Assembly (NCBI RefSeq): GCF_026163685.1
Contig: NZ_JAOXSR010000002.1
Span: forward strand, 266,589-330,588
Direction: 5' to 3'
Length of the DNA stretch: 64,000 bases
Source of the DNA: Oerskovia flava
GTDB taxonomy: Bacteria > Actinomycetota > Actinomycetes > Actinomycetales > Cellulomonadaceae
Made by a program: the position numbers and the translations under genes. Below, piece by piece: positions 7,737-17,504 of the stretch. Position 1 is the stretch's first letter; each line of letters starts with the position of its first letter. The notes beneath the pieces are model-generated. The model was given only the letters and a program-made list of their open reading frames with translations, was not told the origin of the DNA and ran no database searches.

Positions 7737-9076
7737 CAGGAGTTCTCCTCGTTCGTCGTGGTGGTGGCCGGGCTCGTGCCCGACCCGGTGATCGTCTCGA
7801 GGAGGTGCCCCATCGAGACCTTCTTCGTCAGCAGGTAGGAGTGGTTGTGCACCCCGTGACCCACCTCCAGCCGGTGCGAGCCGACGACGTCGATCCCGCT
7901 CGCGGTCAGACCCGTCACCTTCGCGGGGTTGTTCGTCAGCAACGTGATGCGGGTCAGGCCCAGGTCGGCGAGGATCGCCGCCGCCGCACCGTACTCGCGC
8001 CGGTCGGCGGGCCACCCCAGCTCCAGGTTCGCCTGCACCGTGTCCAGGCCCGAGTCCTGCAACGCGTACGCACCGATCTTCGCCAGCAGGCCGATCCCGC
8101 GGCCCTCGTGCCCCCGCAGGTACACGATCGCCCCGCCCGTCGCCGCGACCCGCTCCATGGACGCCTGCAGCTGCGGACCGCAGTCGCACCGCAGCGACCC
8201 GAACGCGTCCCCCGTCAAGCACTCCGAGTGCACCCGCACGAGCGGCGCAGCACCCGCCGCACCCTCGGGCACGTCCACCGGCACCAGCGCGACGTGCTCC
8301 GCGCCCGTCCGGACGTCCCGGAACCCGTGCACCCGGAAGTGCCCGTGCGCCGTCGGCAGGTCCGCGACGTTCGTCGGGTGCACCCGCGCCGCCTCCGGCT
8401 CCGCGTCCGGCTCGGCCACCACGGGGTCGTGCACCCGTCGCCACTCCACCAGGTCCGCGATCGTGATGAGCACGAGGCCCTCCCGCTCGGCCAGCTCTGC
8501 CGCGTCCGCGAGCCGCATCATCGACCCGTCGTCGTTCACGAGCTCCGCGATGCCCCCGACCTCGCCCTCGCCCGCCAACCGCACCAGGTCGACCGCCGCC
8601 TCGGTGTGCCCCGCACGGTGCAGCACCCCACCCGCCACCGCCCGCAACGGCAGCACGTGGCCCGGCCGGATCAGGTCCACCGGACCCGACGCCGGATCCG
8701 CCAGCACCCGCAACGTCCGCGCCCGGTCCGACGCCGAGATGCCCGTCGACACCCCCGTCGCCGCGTCCACCGTCACCGTGTACGCCGTCCGGCGCGGATC
8801 CTGGCTGTGCGGCACCATCAACGGCAGCTCCAACGCATCCGCACGCGCCGACGGCATCGGCGCGCACAGGTACCCCGACGAGTGCCGGATCGTCCACGCC
8901 ACCCACTGCGGCGTCACACCCCGCGCCGAGAACACCACGTCAGCCTCGTTCTCCCGGTCAGGAGAGTCCGCCACCAGCACCGGACGCCCCGCCCGGATCG
9001 CGTCCAGCGCCTGCTCGACCGTCCCCACCGACACCCCGGGCGACTCGCCCGACAGCTCGCCCGTGACACCGCTCAT
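7736..9076 (-). CDS. ribBA: Bifunctional DHBP synthase / GTP cyclohydrolase II
   Basis: A 446-residue fusion supplying both riboflavin precursors: the N-terminal half makes dihydroxybutanone 4-phosphate from ribulose 5-phosphate (D-R-E-N motif at residues 40-43), and the C-terminal half opens GTP. The cyclohydrolase zinc cysteines are seen in [15 protein letters not shown] (about 286, 297, 299), followed by the [12 protein letters not shown] loop. Both active sites look intact. The stop overlaps ribH (TGATG) and the start lies within the last codons of ribE. Its substrate ribulose 5-phosphate is the one handled by the neighbouring rpe. Confidence 0.96.
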   Translation of the reverse strand: MSGVTGELSGESPGVSVGTVEQALDAIRAGRPVLVADSPDRENEADVVFSARGVTPQWVAWTIRHSSGYLCAPMPSARADALELPLMVPHSQDPRRTAYTVTVDAATGVSTGISASDRARTLRVLADPASGPVDLIRPGHVLPLRAVAGGVLHRAGHTEAAVDLVRLAGEGEVGGIAELVNDDGSMMRLADAAELAEREGLVLITIADLVEWRRVHDPVVAEPDAEPEAARVHPTNVADLPTAHGHFRVHGFRDVRTGAEHVALVPVDVPEGAAGAAPLVRVHSECLTGDAFGSLRCDCGPQLQASMERVAATGGAIVYLRGHEGRGIGLLAKIGAYALQDSGLDTVQANLELGWPADRREYGAAAAILADLGLTRITLLTNNPAKVTGLTASGIDVVGSHRLEVGHGVHNHSYLLTKKVSMGHLLETITGSGTSPATTTTNEENS

Positions 9077-9702
9077 GACCGCACCCCCTCGGCGCTCGCG
9101 GACCCCAGCAACCGCTCCACGTACTTCGCCACCACGTCCACCTCGATGTTGACCCGGTCCCCCGGCACCAACCCCCCGAGCACCGTCGCCTCGAGCGTCG
9201 TCGGGATCAGCGAGACGCCGAAGCTCTCCGCACCCACCTGCGTCACCGTCAACGACACACCGCTCACCGCGATCGAGCCCTTCTCCGCCACGTACCGCGT
9301 CAACCCGGCAGGCACCGCGAACACCAGGTCGTCCCAGCGCGCACCCGGCGTCCGGGAGATCAGCGACCCGACGCCGTCCACGTGCCCCTGCACGATGTGC
9401 CCACCCAGCCGCGTGTCCGCCCGCACCGCCCGCTCCAGGTTCACGCGCGAACCCGGGACCAGGTCACCCAACGCCGTCCGACGCAACGACTCCGGCATGA
9501 CGTCGGCCGTGAACACCCCGTCCCCCGGCAGGCTCGTCACCGTCAAGCACACCCCGTTGACGCTGATCGAGTCACCCAGGCCCGCGTCGGACGCGACCAG
9601 AGCACCCTCCACCGTCACCACCGCGTCGGCCTCCGGCCCGTCCCCCCGGGGGAACTCGATCCCTCGGACGGACCCGATCTCTTCCACGATTCCCGTGAAC
9701 AT
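9073..9702 (-). CDS. ribE: Riboflavin synthase alpha chain
   Basis: Dismutates two lumazine molecules to riboflavin and the ribitylaminouracil. The 209-residue protein begins MFTGIVEEIG and contains the two homologous lumazine-binding barrels typical of the family (SISVNGVCLTVTSL near residue 42 and SIAVSGVSLTVTQV near 138). The ATG at 9702 gives the conserved start and a TGATG overlap with ribD; a GTG immediately upstream (9705) is possible and would give GTGA. The E. coli orthologue is often called ribC in the literature, so symbols vary. Confidence 0.95.
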   Translation of the reverse strand: MFTGIVEEIGSVRGIEFPRGDGPEADAVVTVEGALVASDAGLGDSISVNGVCLTVTSLPGDGVFTADVMPESLRRTALGDLVPGSRVNLERAVRADTRLGGHIVQGHVDGVGSLISRTPGARWDDLVFAVPAGLTRYVAEKGSIAVSGVSLTVTQVGAESFGVSLIPTTLEATVLGGLVPGDRVNIEVDVVAKYVERLLGSASAEGVRS

Positions 9703-10820
9703 CACTTCTCCTGCTCGGTTCCTCGAACTGACGACACATCCGCACCACGCGGTGCCCTGGCGACCACGAGCACGTCCTCCCCCAACCGGCGCACCTCGAC
9801 GGTCCGCAGGCGCAACGCGCTGCTCAACGACTGCACACCCAGATCACCGACCGCACCCAGACCCGCCCCGAGCAGCACCGGCGCGAGATACGCGTGCACC
9901 TCGTCCACGGCGCTCGCGGCCAGGAAGGCGGTGGCGAGACGCGGGCCCCCCTCGACCAGCAGGTGCCGCACCTCGAGGGCGGCGAGCTCGCGCAGCACCT
10001 CGTGGACGTCGTGGGTGCGCAGACGCACGAGGTCACCGCCGGGACCGTGGAGCCGCGCGCCGTCGGGCACCTCCCGGTTCCCCACGACGACGCGCAGAGG
10101 CTGGTGCCTCGCGAGGCCGCCGTCACCGGGACGACGTGCCGTGAGGCTCGGGTCGTCCGCGAGGACGGTGCCCGTCCCGACGGCGAGTGCGTCGACCGAC
10201 GCGCGCACCTCGTGCGCGTGCTCCCTCGCGGCCGCGCCGGTGATCCACCGGCTCGACCCGTCCGGTGCGGCGACACGCCCGTCCAGGGTGGTCGCGAGCT
10301 TCAGGGTGACGTACGGGGTGCCGCGCTCGGCGGCCACGAGCCACGGCCCCAGCAGCCGGCGCCCCTCCGCCGCCCGCACGCCGGCGGTGACGCGGACCCC
10401 GCGCTCGCGGAGGTAGGACGCTCCCCCGGCGGCGACCGGGTTCGGGTCGGAGACGGCGTGCACCACCTCGGCGATGCCGGCCTCGGCCAGGGCGAGCGAG
10501 CACGGGCCGGTCCGGCCGGTGTGGTGGCAGGGTTCGAGCGTGACGACGGCCGTCGCGCCCCGGACGTCGGCGCCGGCGGCCCGTGCCCGGGCGAGGGCGT
10601 CCGCCTCCGCGTGCGGCGTACCGGCACCGCGGTGCCAGCCCTCGGCGAGGACCGCGCGGGCGTCCGACCGGTCGTTCCCGGGGGCGGCGAGGAGGACACA
10701 ACCGACGCGCGGGTTCGGGCCGTGCACCGGGCCGAGCGCGGCGAGCTCCAGCGCTCGCCGCATGGCCTCGTCGACCGTGAGCCGCGCTCCGCCGCGATCC
10801 TCGTGGACCTGCTGGGCCAC
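9702..10820 (-). CDS. ribD: Bifunctional riboflavin deaminase/reductase
   Basis: Carries out the deaminase and NADPH-dependent reductase steps that convert the GTP-derived pyrimidine to 5-amino-6-ribitylaminouracil phosphate. The N-terminal deaminase has zinc ligands H70 and E72 (HAEADAL) and C98/C107 (EPCHHTGRTGPC). The C-terminal reductase starts near VTLKLATTLDGR and includes the LLVEGGPRLATAFL NADPH-site motif. Length 372 residues. A GTG start follows a GAGGAGG ribosome site. It is the first gene after the FMN riboswitch, so FMN should control the entire ribD-ribE-ribBA-ribH run. Confidence 0.95.
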   Translation of the reverse strand: MAQQVHEDRGGARLTVDEAMRRALELAALGPVHGPNPRVGCVLLAAPGNDRSDARAVLAEGWHRGAGTPHAEADALARARAAGADVRGATAVVTLEPCHHTGRTGPCSLALAEAGIAEVVHAVSDPNPVAAGGASYLRERGVRVTAGVRAAEGRRLLGPWLVAAERGTPYVTLKLATTLDGRVAAPDGSSRWITGAAAREHAHEVRASVDALAVGTGTVLADDPSLTARRPGDGGLARHQPLRVVVGNREVPDGARLHGPGGDLVRLRTHDVHEVLRELAALEVRHLLVEGGPRLATAFLAASAVDEVHAYLAPVLLGAGLGAVGDLGVQSLSSALRLRTVEVRRLGEDVLVVARAPRGADVSSVRGTEQEK

Positions 10821-10928
10821 CCGTCCTCCTCGTCCTCTCGGGCACAGGGCTCCGGGGTGAGGGGTGGGCAGCGCGGGCGGACCCGGACGCTACGGCACCA
10901 CGGCGCGCGGAGATGCTCCACGAGCCGC

Positions 10929-11051
10929 CACGTACTTCCTCCCATCCGGACTTTCACCGTCGGTCCTGGAGTTCCACCAGGTCAACCGCACTGGGTGCGG
11001 GTCGCGGACTGTCACCGCCGGCTCGGAATTACACCGACCCCGGAGCACGTG
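10929..11051 (-). promoter_or_regulatory. FMN riboswitch (RFN element)
   Basis: The reverse strand carries the hallmark RFN blocks: GGGGTCGGTGTAATTCCGAG, GGCGGTGACAGTCCGCGACC, and GACGGTGAAAGTCCGGATGG followed by GAGGAAGTACG. Closing stem P1 pairs CACGT (11051-11047) with ACGTG (10933-10929). It lies about 108 bases upstream of the ribD GTG. FMN binding should lower riboflavin gene expression; whether this is by termination or by hiding the ribosome site is not obvious, since no clear terminator stem sits between the aptamer and ribD. Confidence 0.95.
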
Positions 11052-11252
11052 TATGCGTACTGCTCTTGACTGCTGAACACAGGATGCCACAGCCGCATTC
11101 CCCTCGATGAGCCCACCCCCTCCCTGTCCAGGCTCTATGGCGAGACAGGCGGTGTGCTGACCGGTGTCATCATGCGCGCTTGGCACACTATTTATTCAGG
11201 AGGAACTCGGATCGACGGAAGTCGACCAGATCGTGACGCCTCGGGTGACGCC
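11052..11252. other. Gap between rpe and the riboswitch, no gene recognised
   Basis: These 201 bases must contain the rib operon promoter on the reverse strand, but no convincing -35/-10 pair stands out. An unusually AT-rich patch (about 11188-11205) beside an AGGAGGAA on the forward strand has no start codon at the right distance, so I do not call a gene. Confidence 0.4.
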
Positions 11253-11921
11253 TCAGTGGGCGTGCGACGCCGCGTCCGCGAGGTCGCGGAGCGTCTGGAT
11301 CTCGTCCGGGATGCTCTCGGCGCCGTAGACGGCGGAGCCCGCGACGAAGACGTCGGCCCCCGCGTCGGCCGCGCGCTCGATCGTCGAGCGGGACACTCCC
11401 CCGTCGACCTGGATCCACACGTCCAGGCCCGCCGCGCTGACGGCCTCGCGGGCCCGGGCGATCTTCGGCAGGGTCCCGTCGATGAAGGACTGCCCCCCGA
11501 ACCCCGGCTCGACCGTCATGACGAGCAGCATGTCGAACTCCGGCAGCAGGTCGAGGAACGGCTCGACCGGGGTCGCCGGCCGCAGGGCGAGCCCCGCCCG
11601 CGCGCCGAGCCGGCGCAGCTCGCGGGCCAGCCGCACGGGCGCGTTCGCCGCCTCGGCGTGGAACGTCACCGACGCGGCACCCGCCTCCGCGTACCCCGGC
11701 GCCCACCGGTCCGGGTCGGCGATCATCAGGTGCGCGTCGATCGGGATCGGCGAGACCTGCGCCAGCCGCTCGAAGACCGGCAGCCCCAGCGTGAGGTTCG
11801 GCACGAAGTGGTTGTCCATCACGTCGACGTGCGCGTAGTCCGCGGTACCGATCGCCGCGAGGTCCCGCTCGAGGTTCGCGAAGTCGGCGGACAGGATGCT
11901 CGGGGCGATGAGTGCGGCCAT
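11253..11921 (-). CDS. rpe: Ribulose-phosphate 3-epimerase
   Basis: Interconverts ribulose 5-phosphate and xylulose 5-phosphate in the pentose phosphate pathway. The 222-residue TIM barrel shows [14 protein letters not shown], the metal-binding [16 protein letters not shown] and DAHLMI, and the phosphate-binding [16 protein letters not shown] end ([12 protein letters not shown]) with [13 protein letters not shown]. It lies directly upstream of the riboflavin operon, whose ribBA uses the same sugar phosphate. A TAGGCT box six bases before the ATG suggests a leaderless transcript that starts its own unit downstream of rsmB. Confidence 0.95.
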   Translation of the reverse strand: MAALIAPSILSADFANLERDLAAIGTADYAHVDVMDNHFVPNLTLGLPVFERLAQVSPIPIDAHLMIADPDRWAPGYAEAGAASVTFHAEAANAPVRLARELRRLGARAGLALRPATPVEPFLDLLPEFDMLLVMTVEPGFGGQSFIDGTLPKIARAREAVSAAGLDVWIQVDGGVSRSTIERAADAGADVFVAGSAVYGAESIPDEIQTLRDLADAASHAH

Positions 11922-11927
11922 ACCGCA

Positions 11928-11933
11928 AGCCTA
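11928..11933 (-). promoter_or_regulatory. Putative -10 box for leaderless rpe transcript
   Basis: TAGGCT on the reverse strand, then six bases, then the rpe ATG. This is the arrangement seen at several other genes in this window and fits a transcript that begins at the A of ATG. Confidence 0.4.
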
Positions 11934-11963
11934 GGGTCTGACGTGCCGGACCCGTCAGCGCAC

Positions 11964-13532
11964 TCAGCGACGTCGGCGCAGGAGCGTCAGGTGCATCGCG
12001 TCGGTCCCGTGCACGTGCGGCCACAGCTGCACGTCGCGCCGGTCCCCGAGCTCGATCGTCTCGCGCGCCTCGGGACGGACGACGGCCCGCACCGCGGCCG
12101 GGGCGTCGAGCACCTCCACGTCGTCCCGGCGGCGCAGGACGTCGTCGACCACCAGACGGGTCTCGGCGAGGTGCGGGGAGCACGTGACGTAGCCCACCAC
12201 TCCCCCGGGCCGTACGGCCGCGAGCGCCGACGTGAGGAGCTCGCGCTGGAGGCCGGTGAGGACGGCGAGGTCGGCCGGTGTGCGTCGCCAGCGGGACTCG
12301 GGGCGGCGGCGCAGGGCGCCGAGGCCGGTGCAGGGGGCGTCGACGAGGACGCGGTCGTAGGTGTCGGGTTCGTCGGTGCCGATCTGGCGGCCGTCGCCCA
12401 CGCGGACCTCGGTGGTGCCGTCGGGGACGGCGGTGAGGGCGCGTTCGACGAGCCGGGCGCGGTGGGGGGCGAGCTCGTTGGCGACGAGGTGGGCGCCGCG
12501 GTCGGAGGCAAGGGCGGCGAGGAGGGCGGCCTTGCCGCCGGGTCCGGCGCAGAGGTCGAGCCAGCGTTCGGTGCCGGTGCCGCCCGGTCCGTCGGCGTGG
12601 CTGTCGCCGTCGCCGTCGTCGAGATCCACGTGGGCGAGGGCGAGGGTGACGAGCTGGCTGCCCTCGTCCTGGACGCCGGCGCGGCCGTCGCGGACGGCGG
12701 GGATCGTCGAGGGGTCGCTGCCGGGCAGGACGAGCGCGGTGGGCGCCCAGCGAGCGGGGCTGGGTGCGAGTCCCTCCTGGGCACCTTCTCGCAGCTCCTG
12801 GGGGGTGGTGAGCCCGGGCCGGGCGACGAGCGTGACGCGGGGTGCGGTGTTGTCGGCGTCGAGGAGCGCGGTGATCTCGTCGACGGGGCGACCGTGCCCG
12901 ACGAGCGCCTCGCGCAGGGCGCGGGTGATCCACACGGGGTGGGACCCGAGGACGCTGAGGCGGGTGACGTCGTCGGGTGCCTGCTCGGCGAGCCGTTCGG
13001 TCCAGCGCTCCCCCGGTGTGCGGGACACGGTGCGCAGGACGGCGTTGACGAACTGGGCGCTGCCGGCGCCGGTGCGTTCGCGGGCAAGGCCGACGGTCTC
13101 GGAGACGGCCGCGTGCTGGGGCACGCGCATGCCGAGGAGCTGGTGGACGCCGAGGCGCAGCAGGTCGAGGACCGGGGGGTCGATCTTCGTCAGGGGTCGG
13201 TCGACGCACTGGGCGATGATCGCGTCGTACCTCCCGCGCATCCGCAGTGTGCCGTAGGCGAGCTCGGTGGCGAAGGCGGCGTCGCGGGCGCGGATGCCGC
13301 GCTCGCGCAGCAGGGGCGGCAGGACGAGGTTCGCGTAGGCGTCGGAGGTCTCGACCTGACGCAGGACGTCGTACGCCGCGCTGCGGGCGGGGTCGGTGCC
13401 CTTGCGGCGTGCGGACGGGGCGCTGGTGCTGCGCTGGCCGGCGCCGCGGGAGCGGGCGGCGCCGCGCTCCCGGCCGCGGTCGTCGCGGCGCTGGTCGCGG
13501 GCGGGGCCGCGGGAGGAGTCGTGCGGGCTCAT
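11964..13532 (-). CDS. rsmB: 16S rRNA (cytosine-C5) methyltransferase, RsmB family
   Basis: A 522-residue protein predicted to methylate C967 of 16S rRNA (E. coli numbering) with SAM. After a 45-residue Arg-rich disordered start it has the NusB-like N-terminal domain ([13 protein letters not shown]...[14 protein letters not shown]), then the Rossmann methyltransferase: SAM motif [31 protein letters not shown] with one active cysteine and [13 protein letters not shown] with the second. The insertion rich in Asp/Gly before motif I ([14 protein letters not shown]) is a local peculiarity. Its ATG overlaps the fmt stop (ATGA), which couples the two translation-related genes. Confidence 0.92.
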   Translation of the reverse strand: MSPHDSSRGPARDQRRDDRGRERGAARSRGAGQRSTSAPSARRKGTDPARSAAYDVLRQVETSDAYANLVLPPLLRERGIRARDAAFATELAYGTLRMRGRYDAIIAQCVDRPLTKIDPPVLDLLRLGVHQLLGMRVPQHAAVSETVGLARERTGAGSAQFVNAVLRTVSRTPGERWTERLAEQAPDDVTRLSVLGSHPVWITRALREALVGHGRPVDEITALLDADNTAPRVTLVARPGLTTPQELREGAQEGLAPSPARWAPTALVLPGSDPSTIPAVRDGRAGVQDEGSQLVTLALAHVDLDDGDGDSHADGPGGTGTERWLDLCAGPGGKAALLAALASDRGAHLVANELAPHRARLVERALTAVPDGTTEVRVGDGRQIGTDEPDTYDRVLVDAPCTGLGALRRRPESRWRRTPADLAVLTGLQRELLTSALAAVRPGGVVGYVTCSPHLAETRLVVDDVLRRRDDVEVLDAPAAVRAVVRPEARETIELGDRRDVQLWPHVHGTDAMHLTLLRRRR

Positions 13533-14470
13533 GCCGCCACCTGCTCGCCGAGGACGGTGCCCTCTGCGGGGCGGGCACCGCGGGCCCAGTCGGTGGCGGG
13601 CATGTGCTTCTTGCCGACGGGTGCGACGTCGCCGAGCTGCACGGCGTGGGTGGCGGTGCCGACGAGCACCTCGCGCTTGCCGGTGCGCAGGTGGCCGGGT
13701 GGCAGGTCCGTGACGTCGGGCCGGGGCGTGACGGGGCCGAGGCCGAGGCGTGCGCCGTCGGGCAGCGTCGTCCAGGCTCCTGGTGCGGGGGTGCAGCCGC
13801 GCACGAGCCGGTCGACGGCCTGCGCGGGGTGGTCCCAACGGACCTGCGCGTCGGCGGGGCGGAGCTTGGGGGCGATGCTCACGCCGTCGGGCGGCTGCGG
13901 GACGGGGGCGGCGACCCCGTCGGCGATGGCGTCGAGGGTGGCGAGCAGGAGCCCGGCGCCCGAGTCGGCGAGGCGGGCCAGGAGGTCGCCCGCGGTGTCG
14001 CGGGGCCGGATGGTCTCGGTGGTGGTGCCGAGGACGGGGCCGGAGTCGAGGCCCTCCTCGATGAGGAACGTCGTCGCGCCCGTGACCTCGTCGCCGGCGA
14101 TGATCGCGCGCTGCACGGGTGCGGCGCCGCGCCAGGCCGGGAGCACGGAGAAGTGCAGGTTGACCCAGCCGTGCCGCGGGACGGCCAGGACGTCGGCGGG
14201 CAGGATCTCGCCGTAGGCGACGACGGGTGCGCAGTCGATCTCGAGGTCCGCGAGCGCCTGGGTGAAGCCCTCGGTGCGGGGGCGGTCGGTGAGGACGGGG
14301 ATGCCGGCCTCCTCGGCGCGGGCGCGGACGGGACTGGGGGTGAGGCGGCGACCTCGGCCGGCCGGGGCGTCGGGTCGGGTGAGGACGGCGACGACCTCGT
14401 GGCGGGAGGACAGGAGGGCGTCGAGGGTCGGGACCGCCACGTCTGGGGTCCCGGCGAAGAGCAGGCGCAT
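13529..14470 (-). CDS. fmt: Methionyl-tRNA formyltransferase
   Basis: Formylates initiator Met-tRNA using 10-formyltetrahydrofolate. The 313-residue protein begins [20 protein letters not shown]; the catalytic region reads [20 protein letters not shown] (Asn, His of the SLLPRWRGAAPI-type motif) with [22 protein letters not shown] after it, and a C-terminal OB-fold-like domain. A TAGACT box lies six bases before the ATG, so a leaderless message is likely. Downstream it overlaps rsmB. Order fmt-rsmB-rpe is the same as in M. tuberculosis Rv1406-Rv1408. Confidence 0.95.
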   Translation of the reverse strand: MRLLFAGTPDVAVPTLDALLSSRHEVVAVLTRPDAPAGRGRRLTPSPVRARAEEAGIPVLTDRPRTEGFTQALADLEIDCAPVVAYGEILPADVLAVPRHGWVNLHFSVLPAWRGAAPVQRAIIAGDEVTGATTFLIEEGLDSGPVLGTTTETIRPRDTAGDLLARLADSGAGLLLATLDAIADGVAAPVPQPPDGVSIAPKLRPADAQVRWDHPAQAVDRLVRGCTPAPGAWTTLPDGARLGLGPVTPRPDVTDLPPGHLRTGKREVLVGTATHAVQLGDVAPVGKKHMPATDWARGARPAEGTVLGEQVAA

Positions 14471-14476
14471 GCGGCG

Positions 14477-14482
14477 AGTCTA
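14477..14482 (-). promoter_or_regulatory. Putative -10 box for leaderless fmt transcript
   Basis: TAGACT on the reverse strand is followed by six bases and the fmt ATG, the standard leaderless geometry of actinobacterial promoters. Confidence 0.45.
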
Positions 14483-14532
14483 CGGCGGGCGGGGGTCCGC
14501 TCCGGTGGGGTGAGGTGGCGGGCCTGGTGTGG

Positions 14533-15162
14533 TCAGGCTGCCGGTGGGTCGGTGACGGGGACGCCGGCTGCGCGCAGGTCGGTGCGGAAGGCCGGTGTGG
14601 TGGTGAAGTGCACGGCGTGCAGGCCGACCTGGCGGGCGGCGGTGACGTTGGCGGGGCTGTCGTCGACGAAGAGGGTGCGGGTGGGGTCGAGGTCGAAGCG
14701 TTCGACGGCGGCGGTGAAGATGCGGGGGTCGGGCTTGGCGAGGCCGACGCGCCCGGAGACGAGGACGTCGCGCAGGAGGCCGATGGCGGGGGCGGCGGGC
14801 TCGGCGGCGTGGAAGAGCTCGGCGGACCAGTTGGTCAGCCCGTACAGGCGGATGCCGAGGGCGGCGAGCTCGCGCACCAGGGCGGCGGAGCCGGGGACGG
14901 GGCCGGTGAGGGAGGCGGCGAAGTGCTCGACGTACACGTCGAGGGCACCCAGGTGCTGGGGGTGGGTGGTGGCGAGGTGGGCGCGGGCCTCGGCCCAGGT
15001 GCGCCCGGCGTCCTGCGCGTGGTTGAAGGTGGCGAAGTCGACGTCGGTGAAGAACCGGTCGACGTCGGCGCGGGGCATCCGACCGGTGTAGGGGCCGTAG
15101 GGGTCCCAGCCGACGAGGACGTTGCCGAGGTCGTACAGGACCGTGTCGATCGGGGCGGTCAT
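14533..15162 (-). CDS. HAD-superfamily hydrolase (YihX-like)
   Basis: A 209-residue haloacid dehalogenase-type protein, probably a phosphatase on a small metabolite. Motif I reads YDLGNVLVGWD: the nucleophilic aspartate is present but the usual second aspartate is Gly, as in the DLGNV subfamily that includes E. coli YihX. Motif II is YGLTNWS, motif III the lysine in GLAKPDPRIF, and motif IV FVDDSPANVTAAR. Its start overlaps the priA stop by one base (TGATG), so it is cotranslated with priA, but no functional link to replication restart is evident. Substrate unknown. Confidence 0.82.
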   Translation of the reverse strand: MTAPIDTVLYDLGNVLVGWDPYGPYTGRMPRADVDRFFTDVDFATFNHAQDAGRTWAEARAHLATTHPQHLGALDVYVEHFAASLTGPVPGSAALVRELAALGIRLYGLTNWSAELFHAAEPAAPAIGLLRDVLVSGRVGLAKPDPRIFTAAVERFDLDPTRTLFVDDSPANVTAARQVGLHAVHFTTTPAFRTDLRAAGVPVTDPPAA

Positions 15163-17426
15163 CAGAGCATCTCCTGGGGGTCGAGCTGGACGCGGACGGT
15201 GCCGCCCTCGCGGCGGGCGGAGCGCACGGCGAGCGAGGCGGAGAGCTCGCGTGCCAGGCGTTGTCCGTCGCGGACGGGGACGCGCACGAGGGCGCGCACG
15301 GGGGGTTGGAGGGATTCGCTGCGGCTGCGGGGCGCTTCGGGGACCTCGACGGGTCCGAGCGTCGTGGCGGGGGTGGCGAGCTCGACGCGGGCAAGGACGG
15401 CGCCGACGGCGGACCGGTCGCCCGTGACGGCGGCGACGCGCACGGCGGGCGGCAGGTCGAGCTCCTGGCGCTCGGTGAGGTCACGGTCGGCGAGGCCGGC
15501 GGGGTCCCAGCGCACGAGCGCGCCGGTGGGCGCCGGAGCGGCGTCGCCGACGAGCAGCACCTGGCCGCCGTCGCTCGCGGGACGCACGAGGCTGGCGGCG
15601 ACGAGCCACCGGTGCAGGGCGTCCTGGGCGGCGGCGAGCCCGACGTGGGAGGTGCTGGCCGCGGCGTCCAGGAGGAGGGCGACGACGTAGCCGCCCTCGG
15701 CGACGGGCTCGGCACCCGGGGTGGCGACGATCACGGCCGGACGGGAGCCCACCCCCGGGAGCACCCCGCCGGGTGCGTTCGCCCCCGAGACGCGCACCGG
15801 CACCCCGGGGAAGGCGCGCCCGAGCTCCTCGGCCGTGCGCTCGGAGCCCACCCGGACCGAGCGCAGCGCGCTCGAGCGGCACTCGGGGCACGTCCAGCCG
15901 CCCGCGAGCGCCCCGCACCAGGTGCACTGGGGCGGGGCGCCGGGTCCGGGCAGGGACAGCGGCCCGTGGCAGGCCGTGCACTGGGCGGGGGTGCGGCAGC
16001 GGGCGCAGGCGACGACGGGCAGGTACCCGGCGCGGGGCACCTGGACGAGGACGGGTCCGTGCTCGAGCGCGGCGCGGGCGGCGCGCCAGGCCGCGCTGGG
16101 CAGCCGTGCGGTGGCGCCCACCCCCTCGGACGCGAGCTCGACCGACGTCAGGGCGCGCACGCGCGGGGCGCGGGCACGGACGACCTCACGGGGGGCGACG
16201 ACCTCGCGCGCCCAGCCGGAGACGAGGAGCGCCTGTGCCTGGACGGTGCGGCTCACGGACCCCAGGAGGTAGGCGGCGCCCTGCTGCTCGCTGCGCAGGG
16301 CGAGCACGTCGCGGGCGTGCGGGTACGGGGAGCGGGGCTCGGCGAGGGTGTCCTCGCCGTCGTTCCAGCAGGCGACCAGGCCGAGGTCGTGCACGGGCGC
16401 GAACGCGGCGGCGCGCGTGCCGATCACCACGCGCACGTCGCCGCGCAGGGCGGCGAGGAAGGCGCGGTACCGGGCGGCGGGCCCGTCGTCGGCGCTCAGG
16501 CGCACGAACGACCCGCCGTGGCGGGTGCTCCACGGCGGGAGCCCGGCGAGCTCGAGCGCGTGGGCGACCTGGTCGACGTCGCGCGCGTCGGGCAGGACGA
16601 CGAGCGCGCCCCGCCCTCCGGTCAGGGTGGCGTGCACGGCGGCGGCGAGCGCGAGCGCCCAGTGCTGCACCCCGGGTGCGCCCGCGCCCGGCAGCGCGGT
16701 CCACACGGCGCGGGGCCCGTCGCCGGCGGTCAGCCGGGCGAGGAACGCCCCGCCACCGCGGTAGTCGCGCCACGCGCCGGCGGCGACGTCGGGCAGCGGG
16801 GGCACGCTCGGCACAGCGGGCACAGGCGGCACGGCGGGCGGGGGGGTCCGCACGTCCGGGGCCTCGGCACCTGCTGCGGGACCCGCCTCGCCGCCGACAC
16901 CGCTGTCTGCCTCAGGGTCTGCCTCAGGGGCCGCGGGTAGCGGCGCGACCGTCTCGGCCCGGGCGTGGCGCGGCGGGACGGCCAGGCGCAGGACGTCCGA
17001 GAGCGTACCGGCGTACCGGTCGGCGACGGCGCGGCACAGGGCGATCACCTCGGGGGTGAGGACCTGCTCGGCGGAGACCACCCGGCGCAGCGGCACGAGC
17101 CGCCCGTCGTGGTCGCTGTCGGCCTCGCGCGACAGGACGTACCCGTCGACGTCCTGGGCGCCGAAGCGCACCTTGACCCGGACGCCGGGGAGCGCGTCCG
17201 CCGCGGCGTTCTCGGGGACGAGGTAGTCGAACGTGCGGTCGAGGTGGTGCGGCGACAGGTCGAGCGCGACGCGGGCCACGGGCAGGTGCGTGGTGATCTG
17301 CACGGCACCGGGTCGGCGCGTCCTGCGGCCGGTGGCGCCCCGCTGCGGGGGCTGCGCGCGGGGCAGGTCGTCGAGCCCGGGCAGCGCGGGCTGCTCCGCG
17401 GGGGCGTGGGGGTCGTCCGTGCTCAC
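15162..17426 (-). CDS. priA: Primosomal protein N' (actinobacterial PriA, degenerate helicase)
   Basis: A 754-residue replication-restart protein. The N-terminal 3'-DNA-binding domain (VARVALDLSPHHLDRTFDYLVPENAAADALPGVRVKVRFG in part) and the zinc-binding domain with paired cysteines (CARC, CTAC, CTWC, CPEC in the region from about 480 to 530) are clear. The helicase core is degenerate: where Walker A should be, the sequence reads ALPGAGAPGVQHW, with no GKT, and the DEEH box is WNDGED. Loss of these motifs is typical of actinobacterial PriA, so it probably acts as a structural loader and not as a motor. A GTG start (17426) is used. Confidence 0.9.
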   Translation of the reverse strand: MSTDDPHAPAEQPALPGLDDLPRAQPPQRGATGRRTRRPGAVQITTHLPVARVALDLSPHHLDRTFDYLVPENAAADALPGVRVKVRFGAQDVDGYVLSREADSDHDGRLVPLRRVVSAEQVLTPEVIALCRAVADRYAGTLSDVLRLAVPPRHARAETVAPLPAAPEADPEADSGVGGEAGPAAGAEAPDVRTPPPAVPPVPAVPSVPPLPDVAAGAWRDYRGGGAFLARLTAGDGPRAVWTALPGAGAPGVQHWALALAAAVHATLTGGRGALVVLPDARDVDQVAHALELAGLPPWSTRHGGSFVRLSADDGPAARYRAFLAALRGDVRVVIGTRAAAFAPVHDLGLVACWNDGEDTLAEPRSPYPHARDVLALRSEQQGAAYLLGSVSRTVQAQALLVSGWAREVVAPREVVRARAPRVRALTSVELASEGVGATARLPSAAWRAARAALEHGPVLVQVPRAGYLPVVACARCRTPAQCTACHGPLSLPGPGAPPQCTWCGALAGGWTCPECRSSALRSVRVGSERTAEELGRAFPGVPVRVSGANAPGGVLPGVGSRPAVIVATPGAEPVAEGGYVVALLLDAAASTSHVGLAAAQDALHRWLVAASLVRPASDGGQVLLVGDAAPAPTGALVRWDPAGLADRDLTERQELDLPPAVRVAAVTGDRSAVGAVLARVELATPATTLGPVEVPEAPRSRSESLQPPVRALVRVPVRDGQRLARELSASLAVRSARREGGTVRVQLDPQEML

Positions 17427-17504
17427 GCCGCCGTCACCGCGTCCTTCTCGTCACGGCGCCAGCACAGCACACGCCACCCACGGGTGCGGGCCCGGTCGCA
17501 CGCC

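Noticed and set aside
11185..11215. Gene start suggested by AGGAGGAA in an AT-rich patch
   Set aside because: No ATG, GTG or TTG follows at a usable distance, and the reading frames overlap the supported rpe gene.
11154..14216. 1020-codon forward ORF across rpe, rsmB and fmt
   Set aside because: It crosses three well-supported reverse-strand genes and has only shadow composition.
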